Below are positions 11,060 through 19,089 of a stretch of DNA of 64,000 nt, piece by piece. Both the position numbers and the translations under genes were made by a program. This DNA is from a bacterium (lineage in GTDB: Bacteria > Oederibacteriota > JAAXVQ01 > JAUVAV01): assembly GCA_021108215.1 (NCBI GenBank), contig JAIORK010000018.1, positions 78,463 through 142,462 of the forward strand, given 5' to 3'. The notes below the pieces were generated by a model. The model saw only the letters and a program-made list of their open reading frames with translations, was not told the DNA's origin and did not search any database. The first letter of the stretch is position 1; the number at the start of each line of letters is the position of its first letter.

Positions 11060-11081
11060 GGGCGAACCTGAGTGTTCGCCC
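11060..11081. repeat. short palindromic repeat between tRNA-Arg and tadA
   Basis: GGGCGAAC, loop CTGAGT, GTTCGCCC: a perfect 8-bp stem, preceded by GTAGG. Sequences of the form GTAGGGGCGAAC..GTTCGCCC are common dispersed repeats in many genomes. It has no T-run, so a terminator role is doubtful. Confidence 0.6.
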
Positions 11082-11106
11082 GCCAGGCCAATTGCCGGGA
11101 GCTTTT

Positions 11107-11601
11107 ATGAAACAAGATGAAGCCTACATGGCATTGGCGTTGCGGGAAGCTCGCAAAGCTTTTAAGCAGGATGAGGTTCCGGTGGGTGCAGTGATTGTCC
11201 ATCAAGGGAAAATTATCGGGCGGGGATATAACCGGGTAGAGCAGAAACAGGATGTGTCTTATCATGCAGAAATGATTGCCTTGCGGCAGGCGGCACGCCG
11301 TTTGAAAAGCTGGCGTTTGGAACAATGTCGGCTTTTTGTGACTTTGGAACCTTGCGCGATGTGTGCCGGTGCTATTGTCTGGTCTCGAATAGAGCAGGTG
11401 GTGTATGCGGCTTCTGATTCAAAAGCCGGTGCATGTGGATCTGTTGTAAGGGTTTTGGGAAACAAAAAATTAAATCATAGTCCAAAAGTGGTTTCCGGGA
11501 TTTTAGCATCGGAAGCTGCGTTGTTGCTAAAAAGATTTTTTAAAAATTTGCGACAAAAGACAAAGAAAAAAATTAAACGGAGAGATGTCCGAGTGGTTTA
11601 A
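11107..11601 (+). CDS. tadA: tRNA-specific adenosine deaminase
   Basis: Zinc enzyme that converts A34 to inosine in tRNA-Arg(ACG). Length is 164 aa from the ATG at 11107, which has GGGAG 6 nt upstream. The catalytic motif is visible: HAEMIALRQA (zinc His and catalytic Glu) and PCAMCAGAI (two zinc Cys). The substrate tRNA gene lies just upstream. Oddly, the last eight or so codons and the stop lie inside a tRNA-Ser(GGA) remnant (from 11579), so the C-terminus has been reset by sequence that came from a tRNA gene. Guanine deaminase-type relatives are less likely given the context. Confidence 0.95.
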   Translation: MKQDEAYMALALREARKAFKQDEVPVGAVIVHQGKIIGRGYNRVEQKQDVSYHAEMIALRQAARRLKSWRLEQCRLFVTLEPCAMCAGAIVWSRIEQVVYAASDSKAGACGSVVRVLGNKKLNHSPKVVSGILASEAALLLKRFFKNLRQKTKKKIKRRDVRVV

Positions 11602-11708
11602 GGAGCACGCCTGGAAACCCGGCATGCGCCGGGCAAGGCTGATAAGAAAACGCGTCTCCAGGGTTCGCCCCGCATTCGCAGGGCGCCCGGCGCATGCCGG
11701 GAGAATCC
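11579..11708 (+). pseudogene. tRNA-Ser(GGA) remnant invaded by palindromic sequence
   Basis: Bases 11579-11617 are identical over 39 nt to the 5' half of the intact tRNA-Ser(GGA) at 12034, up to and including the anticodon loop. The 13 nt that follow in the intact gene are replaced here by 31 nt. AACGCGTCTCCAGGGTTCG then matches again (11649-11667 against 12086-12104). A further insertion in the T loop (11668-11703) follows before AATCC resumes. The two foreign segments carry exact 17-bp inverted arms, CCCGGCATGCGCCGGGC (11618-11634) and its complement (11684-11700). The gene cannot fold as a tRNA. Its 5' end overlaps the 3' end of tadA. Confidence 0.85.
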
Positions 11709-11728
11709 TAAATAGGTGATACAGAAGA

Positions 11729-11995
11729 ATGATGTACGTAGTTTATATATTGCAGAGTAAAAAAGACAAAAATTTTTATATTGGAATGACAGGAAATATT
11801 GAGCGTAGAATAAAAGAACATGAAGAAGGAAAAGTTGAGTCAACAAGATATCGCAAACCATTGAAGCTGCTTGCGTATGAAGTGTATATGACCAAACAAG
11901 AGGCGATGAGGCGAGAAAAGTATTTAAAAAGTAGTGATGGAAAAAAAGATAAAAAAAAACGAATTAAGGAAAGTTTAATAGAATTAGAAAGATGA
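11729..11995 (+). CDS. small GIY-YIG nuclease-domain protein
   Basis: 88-aa single-domain protein. The family motifs are visible as VYILQS and FYIGMTGNIERRIKEHEEG, with the conserved Arg and His after YIG and a Lys-rich C-terminus. Such proteins belong to the UPF0213/YhbQ-like group or to small homing-type nucleases. The AT-rich composition differs from the flanking tRNA sequences. It lies exactly between a broken and an intact copy of tRNA-Ser(GGA), suggesting a role, past or present, in creating the duplication. Two adjacent ATG codons (11729, 11732) are possible starts. Confidence 0.85.
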   Translation: MMYVVYILQSKKDKNFYIGMTGNIERRIKEHEEGKVESTRYRKPLKLLAYEVYMTKQEAMRREKYLKSSDGKKDKKKRIKESLIELER

Positions 11996-12033
11996 AGGTA
12001 AAAGCAATATAACAAATTTTTCAGTAATGTTTT

Positions 12034-12123
12034 GGAGAGATGTCCGAGTGGTTTAAGGAGCACGCCTGGAAAGCGTGTGGGCGTTAACGCGTCTCCAGGG
12101 TTCGAATCCCTGTCTCTCCGCCA
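12034..12123 (+). tRNA. tRNA-Ser(GGA)
   Basis: The acceptor GGAGAGA pairs with TCTCTCC (12113-12119), then G and an encoded CCA. The anticodon stem CACGC/GCGTG with loop CTGGAAA gives anticodon GGA. The long variable arm with GGGCGTTAACGCGTC fits tRNA-Ser. This is the intact partner of the remnant at 11579. Confidence 0.93.
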
Positions 12124-12275
12124 TAATTTTTTGCTTTGCGAAAAAACTGGAGCAGCCGAAAGCAGACCAGTGGAACAGTAATAAAGGCGGCGGTCTACTG
12201 TTCTGCTGATCAATTGTTCATGACTTTATATTAATGTTGTGCAAGTGAAGTGACATCAGAAAGCAGAGCAGCCGA
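12124..12275 (+). repeat. tRNA-Ser downstream spacer repeat, copy 3
   Basis: Matches the spacer after tRNA-Ser(UGA) at 3714, including the distal half ending in ACATCAGAAAGCAGAGCAGC. The 5' hairpin is altered here (TTTTTTGCTTTGCGAAAAAA). It is followed by tRNA-Ala rather than by a serine tRNA. Confidence 0.75.
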
Positions 12276-12305
12276 CCAGCAGAGTCGGCTCTTTACGTTT
12301 GTCGT

Positions 12306-12382
12306 GGGGCAGTAGCTCAGTTTGGGAGAGCGCCGCGTTCGCATCGCGGAGGTCGACGGTTCGATCCCGTTCTGCTCCACCA
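12306..12382 (+). tRNA. tRNA-Ala(CGC)
   Basis: The acceptor GGGGCAG pairs with CTGCTCC (12372-12378) and includes the G3-U70 wobble that identifies alanine tRNA; A and an encoded CCA follow. Stem CCGCG/CGCGG with loop TTCGCAT gives anticodon CGC. Length is 77 nt. Confidence 0.9.
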
Positions 12383-12462
12383 AGTAAATTTTGTGAAACA
12401 AAATTTACAGAACAGCTGAAAAAGAAACAGCAGAGCAGCAGAGCTGTTTTGCTGCGCAAAAC

Positions 12463-12554
12463 GGAGAGGTGTCCGAGTCCGGTTTAAGGTGACAGACTCG
12501 AAATCTGTTGTGCTCGCAAGAGCACCCAGGGTTCGAATCCCTGCCTCTCCGCCA
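12463..12554 (+). tRNA. tRNA-Ser(CGA)
   Basis: The acceptor GGAGAGG pairs with CCTCTCC, then G and CCA (12552-12554). Loop CTCGAAA in stem CAGA/TCTG gives anticodon CGA. The long variable arm is TGTGCTCGCAAGAGCACCC. The D region (CCGAGTCCGGTTTAAGG) appears to have two extra bases compared with the other serine tRNAs. The 30 nt before it match the flank before tRNA-Ser(GCU). Confidence 0.88.
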
Positions 12555-12560
12555 GGAATA

Positions 12561-12595
12561 AAACAACCCCGCCAATAAGGCGGGGTTGTTTTTCT
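12561..12595 (+). terminator. terminator of the tRNA cluster
   Basis: AAACAACCCCGCC (12561-12573), loop AATAA, GGCGGGGTTGTTT (12579-12591), followed by TTCTTATC. The stem is a perfect 13 bp. The gap from here to the RND gene (12834) shows nothing else definite. Confidence 0.9.
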
Positions 12596-12833
12596 TATCA
12601 GTATAATTTGGATTTTGATGATACAGATACAGATTTGCAGTGACTACCAATGTGTACCATTGAAAAACACCGACTAAAAGCATTGTAACAAAAAGGTATT
12701 ATTCAACAAGCACGAGTTGCAGATGCATTTTGCGGAAATTGCGATTATTTACAATATTTCCTGCATCAAGCCGTGGTATAAGTATGAAGCTAATAGTTAG
12801 CATTATTTTATTTTTTAATCGAGGAATTATACC

Positions 12834-15800
12834 ATGGAACATATCATCCGGTTTTTTATTAATCGAAAGCTCTTGGTTTATCTGGTATCCATTTTAGTTG
12901 TTGCAGCAGGAATTATGGCCATGACCAGCTTGAGCCGCCAGGTTCTTCCCAACGTGGATATGCAGCAGGTTAATGTGGAAACTGTTTATCCGGCAGCCTC
13001 TGCCCGGGACGTGGAACTTAACGTGACCACGCCGCTGGAAGAAAAAATTATTGAGGTTGAAGGTATTGATAAAGTCCGCTCTATTTCGATGGAAAATTTT
13101 TCATCCATTGCCATCACACTTGATCCGGACGCAGAAAATCTCGAAGCGGTTAAAGCAGATATCCGTCGCGCGGTGGATCAGGTGACTGATTTACCGACCG
13201 AGATCCGCGAGCGGCCAAATGTCTATGATATTGAAACATCCTGGATTCCAGTGATCATGCTTGGTCTTGCCGGCCAGACCATGTCGGAGATGGAGCTGCG
13301 GGGTATTGCCAAGCGCATGGAAACGGAGATTGAAGGGCTTCCCCATATTTCCCGGGTGGATAAAATCGGGTATCGGGACCAAGAGATCAAGGTTCAGGTT
13401 TCTCCAGAGAAACTTGATGATTTTTATCTCGCGCTGCAAGATATTGCCTACGCGATCCGAAGCCGGAATATCCGGCTGACCGGGGGCGCGCTGGAAACAT
13501 TTACGAACGAAGCAACGGTACTGACAATGGCGGAATTTGTTCATCCGCAGGAAGTGGGCGAGGTAATTGTCCGGTCCAATTTTGAGGGACGCCGGATCCA
13601 AATTAATGATATTGCCGAGATCATTGATGGTTTTGAGGAAACACATATGCAGTACCGGGTAAACGGCATTGATAGTATCGGTCTGCGGATTCACAAAAAA
13701 GCCTCCGCAGATTCCCTTAAAGTCATGAAACATTTGAATAAGTATTTGGCAGAGGCGGAAAAAAATCTTCCGTTGAATATGACGATTCAAAAGGTTAGAG
13801 ATAACACCGCAGTTACCAAACGGCGGCTCGCTATTTTACGCAACAATGCCATCATCGGGTTTGTCCTGCTGCTGGCAATTTTGATTATGTTTTTAAATCT
13901 GCGGGTGGCATTTTGGACCGCGCTGGGGATTCCGATTTCGCTGGGGGTTGGTATGATGCTGCACGCCTGGACCGGCGGAACCATTGATGCTATTTCCCTG
14001 ATGGTATTTATTCTTGTGCTGGGGATGCTGGTGGATGATGCCATTGTGGTGGCGGAGAATATTTATCGTTATCAAGAAGAGGGGCTGTCGTTGGCCAAGG
14101 CGGCAATCAAGGGGACGATGGAGGTTGCGGCCCCGATTACTGCAACCGTGAGTACTACGATTGTGGCCTTTTTGCCTTTGCTTGCCCTGGGGGGAATGCT
14201 GGGGCTGTTTGTTAAAATGATTCCGGTTATCATCATTGGCACTTTGTTGGGATCATTGTTGGAATCATTTTTTATTTTGCCCATTCATTTGGCAGCCGGT
14301 GGTCAGAAAGCCGGGAACGGGAAAAACCGGGGCGCTATCATTGATTCCCTATTTAAACCGGCGAAGAGGATTTACCGCCGATTGCTGGAAAAAGTATTGC
14401 AGCATCGATATTGGGTTGTGCTTTCCGGATTGTTGTTTTTAACCGGGATTGCCTATGTGGCCGGGAATCATATGCGTTTTATTCTGTTTCCGGCTGACGG
14501 AGCAGAGGAATTTTTAATACATATCGAAGCTGAGGTGGGAACAGCCTTTCAATCCAGTTTGGAGAAAGTTAAGCAAGTTGAAAAAATTGTCAGGGCGCTG
14601 CCGAAGCATGAATTAAATTCATTTGAAACCTGGGTGGGAATGGATTCTACTGGTATGGCCAATGACAGCTGGGGAGACAATCTGGCTTTGATTTATGTCG
14701 TGCTCCGTCCCTACGGGCGCCAGCGCCCGCGAAAAGCCACCGAGATTATTGAGCACTTGCGAAACGAAACCGCCCGGCTGGAGGGATTTGTAAATATTGG
14801 ATTTGAGTTGGACTCGGGCGGACCGCCGGTGGGCCGTCCGGTGGAACTGAATGTCATCGGGGATAATGAAAAACTGCAACGCCAGGCCACAACAGAGGTG
14901 CTGGCCTACTTAAAGACCGTGCCCGGTGTTTTGGACCCGGGGACCGATTTGAAGTACACCAAGGATGAAGAAGTGATCCAGATGGATTATAGCGAGTTGG
15001 CCCGGCTGGGGCTTACTGTGGCGGATGTGGCCACCACGGTGCGCATGGCTTTTGAAGGAGAGATTGTAACCAGTGTGCGCTTCAAACAAGAAGAGGTGGA
15101 CATTCGGGTCCAGCTGACAAAGCAGAGCCGCAAAACCAAGGAAACCCTCAAGGAGCTGGTGGTGCGCAACCAGTCAGGCAAGATGATTCCTTTGAAACGG
15201 TTTATCAGTTTGAAAAGACGGCCGGCACTTCAGTCTATCCGGCACTACCAGGGTCAACGGGTGATTACAATTACAGCAGATATTGATAATAGTATTTCCT
15301 CTGCCAGTGAGGTGAAACAAAAGGTGGAGAAGAAATTTTCCGGATTTTCCAAGCGTTATCCGGGAACCCACTTAGAGGCGACAGGTGAATCCGCAGAATC
15401 GGACGAGGTGGTACAGAATATGGCCAAAGCAGGTTTTTTGGCGGTTTTGGCGGTTTATTTTATATTGGTGGTTTTACTTAATTCGATTTCTCAACCGTTG
15501 ATTATTATGCTTTCGATTCCTTTTGGTGTGATCGGGGTGCTCATCGCTTTCGGCGCGCAGGGTATGACCATTGGCTTCATGGCTTTATTGGGCATGTTGG
15601 GCATGAGCGGCGTGGTGGTCAATGACTCGCTGATTATTCTCAGCTTTATCAATCATCTTTCCCGCGAGCGTGATGAGGCGGCCGGCACGCATCTGGAGAC
15701 AGTATTGGATGCCTCGCAGACCCGGCTCCGCCCGGTCGTCCTGACCACGCTCACGACCACTGCGGCGCTGATTCCCACTGCGTACGGCTTGGGCGGCGAA

Positions 15801-16067
15801 GATCCTTTTGTTGTTCCCATGGTTATGGCCATGCTTTGGGGAATTGTTTTCGCCACCACACTGACGCTTTTTTGGGTACCTACCTTGTATACCATTGGAC
15901 AGGATATTAAAGGGAGGCTGCATTTAAAATCAAGGCCCCTACTATCGGAAGTGGCTGTGCTTCCCAGGGTTTCCCGTGTAGTTTCCTTGCGTACAAAAAC
16001 TTCCCGCCGCTCGCAGAAGGCAGTCAAACCTAAAGCAACTGGTAAACGCATCCCTGGTAAGGGGTAA
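12834..16067 (+). CDS. RND-family efflux permease
   Basis: Inner-membrane proton-driven exporter of the AcrB/HAE-1 superfamily, 1077 aa. It shows the usual plan: an N-terminal helix, a large periplasmic loop, a helix block containing GMLVDDAIVVAENIYR (the essential Asp pair of helix 4) about residue 400, a second periplasmic loop, and a second helix block with GMLGMSGVVVNDSLI near residue 920. The C-terminal 45 residues are Lys/Arg/Ser-rich. The start has GAGG 9 nt upstream. Unusually, no periplasmic adaptor or TolC gene adjoins it; a TolC/HlyD pair lies 15 kb away but in an ABC operon. The substrate is unknown. Confidence 0.93.
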   Translation: MEHIIRFFINRKLLVYLVSILVVAAGIMAMTSLSRQVLPNVDMQQVNVETVYPAASARDVELNVTTPLEEKIIEVEGIDKVRSISMENFSSIAITLDPDAENLEAVKADIRRAVDQVTDLPTEIRERPNVYDIETSWIPVIMLGLAGQTMSEMELRGIAKRMETEIEGLPHISRVDKIGYRDQEIKVQVSPEKLDDFYLALQDIAYAIRSRNIRLTGGALETFTNEATVLTMAEFVHPQEVGEVIVRSNFEGRRIQINDIAEIIDGFEETHMQYRVNGIDSIGLRIHKKASADSLKVMKHLNKYLAEAEKNLPLNMTIQKVRDNTAVTKRRLAILRNNAIIGFVLLLAILIMFLNLRVAFWTALGIPISLGVGMMLHAWTGGTIDAISLMVFILVLGMLVDDAIVVAENIYRYQEEGLSLAKAAIKGTMEVAAPITATVSTTIVAFLPLLALGGMLGLFVKMIPVIIIGTLLGSLLESFFILPIHLAAGGQKAGNGKNRGAIIDSLFKPAKRIYRRLLEKVLQHRYWVVLSGLLFLTGIAYVAGNHMRFILFPADGAEEFLIHIEAEVGTAFQSSLEKVKQVEKIVRALPKHELNSFETWVGMDSTGMANDSWGDNLALIYVVLRPYGRQRPRKATEIIEHLRNETARLEGFVNIGFELDSGGPPVGRPVELNVIGDNEKLQRQATTEVLAYLKTVPGVLDPGTDLKYTKDEEVIQMDYSELARLGLTVADVATTVRMAFEGEIVTSVRFKQEEVDIRVQLTKQSRKTKETLKELVVRNQSGKMIPLKRFISLKRRPALQSIRHYQGQRVITITADIDNSISSASEVKQKVEKKFSGFSKRYPGTHLEATGESAESDEVVQNMAKAGFLAVLAVYFILVVLLNSISQPLIIMLSIPFGVIGVLIAFGAQGMTIGFMALLGMLGMSGVVVNDSLIILSFINHLSRERDEAAGTHLETVLDASQTRLRPVVLTTLTTTAALIPTAYGLGGEDPFVVPMVMAMLWGIVFATTLTLFWVPTLYTIGQDIKGRLHLKSRPLLSEVAVLPRVSRVVSLRTKTSRRSQKAVKPKATGKRIPGKG

Positions 16068-16089
16068 TCACTTTGCACATCACTGTTTT

Positions 16090-16216
16090 CGATAAAAATT
16101 TACAGGTTTACCCGGTATATGGCACCCGGCACCCGGCATTCGCCCCCGCATACGCGGGGCAAGCTGGGCAAGTCCGCCGGGCAGATTGCCTATCGTGTTC
16201 GCGCTCACAGGATAAA
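16090..16216. repeat. dispersed GC-rich palindromic element
   Basis: Contains ACCCGGCACCCGGCATTCGC, a nested CCCCCGCATACGCGGGGC hairpin, and ends ATCGTGTTCGCGCTCAC..GATAAA. The same element in the opposite orientation and without the nested hairpin is at 21903-21990. Both begin or end with a GATAAAAAT-type sequence. A partial copy is at 52759-52815. Confidence 0.7.
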
Positions 16217-16223
16217 AAATTCC

Positions 16224-16252
16224 TTGCATGATTGTCTCTGGCTGTGTACACT
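16224..16252 (+). promoter_or_regulatory. promoter of typA
   Basis: TTGCAT (16224-16229), 17 bp, TACACT (16247-16252). The start would be near 16259, which excludes the upstream in-frame codon at 16232 and supports the GTG at 16286 as the typA start. Confidence 0.65.
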
Positions 16253-16285
16253 ATGCGCTCACTTTTTTTTGAAAGGAAAACCGCA

Positions 16286-18124
16286 GTGCCTATTCGTAAA
16301 AATATTAGAAATATTGCCATTGTTGCCCATGTTGATCATGGCAAAACAACCCTCATTGATGCCATGCTCCAGCAGAGCGGGGTTTTCAAAAGTTATGAAG
16401 CGGTCCAGGAACGCGTCATGGATAACAACCCCCTGGAAAGGGAGCGGGGTATTACTATTTTTTCCAAACATGCCTCTATTGAGTATAAGGATATTAAAAT
16501 TAATATTATCGATACGCCCGGTCATGCTGATTTTGGCGGTGAGGTTGAGCGGATTCTTCAGATGGTGGATGGCGTCTTGCTTCTGGTTGATGCAGCCGAA
16601 GGCCCTTTACCCCAGACAAAATTCGTTTTACGCAAGGCGCTGGAACGCGGTTTAAATGCAGTGGTGGTGATTAATAAGATTGACCGTCCCGATGCCCAGC
16701 CGCATGATACCCTGGATAAAATTTTTGATTTATTTGTTTCGCTTAATGCAACGGACAGCCAGTTGGATTTTCCGGTATTGTATGCCAGCTCCCGCGATGG
16801 GTATGCCCAAACAGAGATGGATGATACCAAGCGGGATTTATCCCCGCTTTTTGAAGCAATTATTAATGACCTTCCCGGGCCTGAGGTTGAACCGGATAAA
16901 CCGCTGCAACTGTTGGTCACCAATACAGATCACTCGGATTATCTCGGGCGGCTCACCATTGGAAAAATTAGCCGCGGGAAAATACAAAAAGGCCAGAGCG
17001 TTACGGCGATACATCAAAAGGACGGCTCACAAACACGTTTTAAATTGTCAGCGCTCTATGAGTATGTTGGCGTGAAGCGGGCAGACGCAGAAATGGCTGA
17101 AGCGGGCGATATCATCGTGACCGCCGGTTTGGATGACATCATGATCGGGGATACCATTGCTGATGGTGACCAGCCCGAGGCACTGCCCGGTCTTACAGTG
17201 GATGATCCCACGTTGACCATGGTTTTTTGCGTCAACAACAGTCCCTTTGCCGGCAAGGAAGGAAAGTATGTCACCACCCGGCATCTTAGGGACCGTCTTT
17301 ATCGGGAAGCCTTGACCAATTTAAGTCTGCGGGTGGAAGATACCGACACCCCGGATGCAATCAAGGTTTCCGGCCGGGGTGAATTGCATTTGGCGATTTT
17401 GATTGAGACCATGCGGCGTGAGGGGTATGAATTTCAGGTGAGCAAACCGGAAGTTATCCTGCATGAGGAAAACGGTAAAGTTCTTGAACCCTACGAAGAA
17501 TTGATTCTTGAAGTTGATAGTACTGCGGTGGGGGCTTGTATCGAACGACTGGGTCAGCGAAAAGCCGAGATGGTTACGATGCAGGCATCACTTGAAAATA
17601 AAACCCGGATTGTGTTTAATATTCCTTCGCGCTGTTTGATGGGATTTCGGACCGAGTATTTGACCATCACACGCGGCGAAGGCATCATGCATCATATGGT
17701 TTCCGGCTACCAGGAATTCAAGGGCGGCGCAGTGGGCAGGACACGGGGCGTGTTGGTGGCATCTCATCCCGGGCAGACAACCGCCTATGCGCTTTTTCAA
17801 CTCTCAGACCGCGGGGATTATTTTGTTCCGGCAGGGCACGAAGTCTATGTCGGCATGGTGGTGGGCGAACATACGCGGGAAAGCGATTTGACTATCAATG
17901 TTTGCAAGCTCAAGCAATTAAGTAACATGCGCAGCAAGTCATCGGATGAGGCCTTGACGATTGCACCGCCGCGGATAATGAGCTTGGAACAGCTGTTAGA
18001 GTATTTAAATGAGGATGAACTTCTGGAAATCACACCGAAATCTTTGCGTTTGCGGAAAAAGCTGCTGGATGCATTGGACCGCAAACGGGATGATCGGGCG
18101 CGGGAAAGAGGTCAGGTGTTGTAA
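16286..18124 (+). CDS. typA: ribosome-associated GTPase TypA/BipA
   Basis: Translational GTPase involved in ribosome assembly and stress adaptation; 612 aa from GTG 16286, chosen because AAAGGA lies 8 nt upstream and the predicted transcript starts near 16259. GTPase motifs: AHVDHGKTTL (G1), DTPGHADFGGEVER (G3), NKIDRPDAQP (G4). The C-terminal signature region with the GFRTEYLTITRGEGIM stretch is that of TypA, not LepA or EF-G. It stands alone between repeats. Confidence 0.96.
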   Translation: MPIRKNIRNIAIVAHVDHGKTTLIDAMLQQSGVFKSYEAVQERVMDNNPLERERGITIFSKHASIEYKDIKINIIDTPGHADFGGEVERILQMVDGVLLLVDAAEGPLPQTKFVLRKALERGLNAVVVINKIDRPDAQPHDTLDKIFDLFVSLNATDSQLDFPVLYASSRDGYAQTEMDDTKRDLSPLFEAIINDLPGPEVEPDKPLQLLVTNTDHSDYLGRLTIGKISRGKIQKGQSVTAIHQKDGSQTRFKLSALYEYVGVKRADAEMAEAGDIIVTAGLDDIMIGDTIADGDQPEALPGLTVDDPTLTMVFCVNNSPFAGKEGKYVTTRHLRDRLYREALTNLSLRVEDTDTPDAIKVSGRGELHLAILIETMRREGYEFQVSKPEVILHEENGKVLEPYEELILEVDSTAVGACIERLGQRKAEMVTMQASLENKTRIVFNIPSRCLMGFRTEYLTITRGEGIMHHMVSGYQEFKGGAVGRTRGVLVASHPGQTTAYALFQLSDRGDYFVPAGHEVYVGMVVGEHTRESDLTINVCKLKQLSNMRSKSSDEALTIAPPRIMSLEQLLEYLNEDELLEITPKSLRLRKKLLDALDRKRDDRARERGQVL

Positions 18125-18168
18125 GCGATTGATGCATTGTTCGCATCGCGTCTGCGCCGCAACCGCTT

Positions 18169-18321
18169 AGGAGTCTGAGCATTTAGTCTGTTTTTGGTAT
18201 TGTTCGTCACCCCGGTGAAAACCAGGGTCCAAAAAAAGCTTTAAAATTCAGATTCCTGGATACCGGCTTCCGCCGGTATGACGGCAAAATATAAATAATC
18301 CGACTAAATGATCACACTCCT
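18169..18321. repeat. 153-bp MITE-like element with imperfect 20-bp terminal repeats
   Basis: The left end AGGAGTCTGAGCATTTAGTC and the right end (18302-18321, minus strand AGGAGTGTGATCATTTAGTC) differ at two positions. Inside are facing arms CACCCCGGTGAAAACCAGGG and CCTGGATACCGGCTTCCGCC (near 18208 and 18265), of a type seen as dispersed repeats in many bacteria. The right end overlaps the stop codon of the next gene (minus strand). It may double as a terminator for both convergent genes. Confidence 0.65.
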
Positions 18322-18778
18322 AGTCTTTTTCCGCATACAGCTTGCGCATTTTAACAATATAGGCTTCGCTGTAGGATTTTGGATATCCCTGGATTTTTTG
18401 CCGGGCAAGAGTGAATGCCACAAAGAGCGGTAGGTTTTGATTCTTTTTATTTTGATAAAATAAATCAATTTGGCGTTTAATTTCTGTGTTGGTAAATTGA
18501 TCAGGAAATTTCAGCAGGGTGATGAAGGCCGCCAAATCTTTTTGCGAATAGGGCTGTTTTTGTAAGGCTGCCAATACCTGGGACAAAGCATAGTCATAGC
18601 CACTGACATAACCAGAGGTATAAAGAAGTAACGAACCCTCACTTGTTCGCGTGGAGAGGGTTTCCCAATAGGTTCCGTTTACAGCGTTTGTTTCCACCGG
18701 CCCTTTCACAGGGACCTCAGAGCGCCCGCCTCCGGAAAAGAGCAGCAGCATTCCCATGGCAAATATTATTGTTTTCAT
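18320..18778 (-). CDS. small secreted protein of unknown function
   Basis: 152 aa with an N-terminal signal peptide (MKTIIFAMGMLLLFSGGGRS). The mature part contains YTSGYVSGYDYALSQVL and a C-terminal helical region ending KMRKLYAEKD. Pattern and size loosely recall periplasmic Rap1a-like or other small helical proteins, but this is not enough to name it. A GGAGG site precedes the start. It stands alone. Confidence 0.6.
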   Translation of the reverse strand: MKTIIFAMGMLLLFSGGGRSEVPVKGPVETNAVNGTYWETLSTRTSEGSLLLYTSGYVSGYDYALSQVLAALQKQPYSQKDLAAFITLLKFPDQFTNTEIKRQIDLFYQNKKNQNLPLFVAFTLARQKIQGYPKSYSEAYIVKMRKLYAEKD

Positions 18779-19089
18779 CCCCGCCTCCGGCTCACATAGT
18801 GAGTGTCTTTTTGTGACATGATTATGATATAGAAGCCGGGAGAAAGAAACTGTAAAAATTTAAAAACCATACAATTCGGCATGAAAAAGTTAGGCGGGAT
18901 GCAGCTCCGACGGAAGCAATTATTGAAAAGCAAGGACGCTACGCAGCCCATTGTGTTCGCGCCGGCAGGATAAAGCACGAAGACTTTTTTGCGGTCTCGG
19001 CGGAAAGGATATATTTGTCAGAACAATCCACTTGGGTTATTCTGTGTGAAGTGCTATAAATAACAAAACGCAAAGGAGCCGACCTAATC
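18779..19089. other. gene-free stretch with dispersed repeat
   Basis: No gene seen. Bases 18921-18971 carry TTGAAAAGCAAGGACGCT..CGCAGCCCATTG followed by GTGTTCGCGCC..GGATAAA. This joins the two repeat types seen at 10769 and 16190. The start signals of the nitroreductase gene (AAAGGAG) are at the right end. Confidence 0.55.

Noticed and set aside
11618..11703. Insert in tRNA-Ser(GGA) considered as a self-splicing intron
   Set aside because: It is far too short for a group I intron, part of the tRNA body is lost rather than only interrupted, and the 3' acceptor end is missing.
16232..16285. Longer N-terminus for TypA
   Set aside because: The predicted transcript start (about 16259) lies after this codon, and the family begins near the GTG at 16286, which has a ribosome site.
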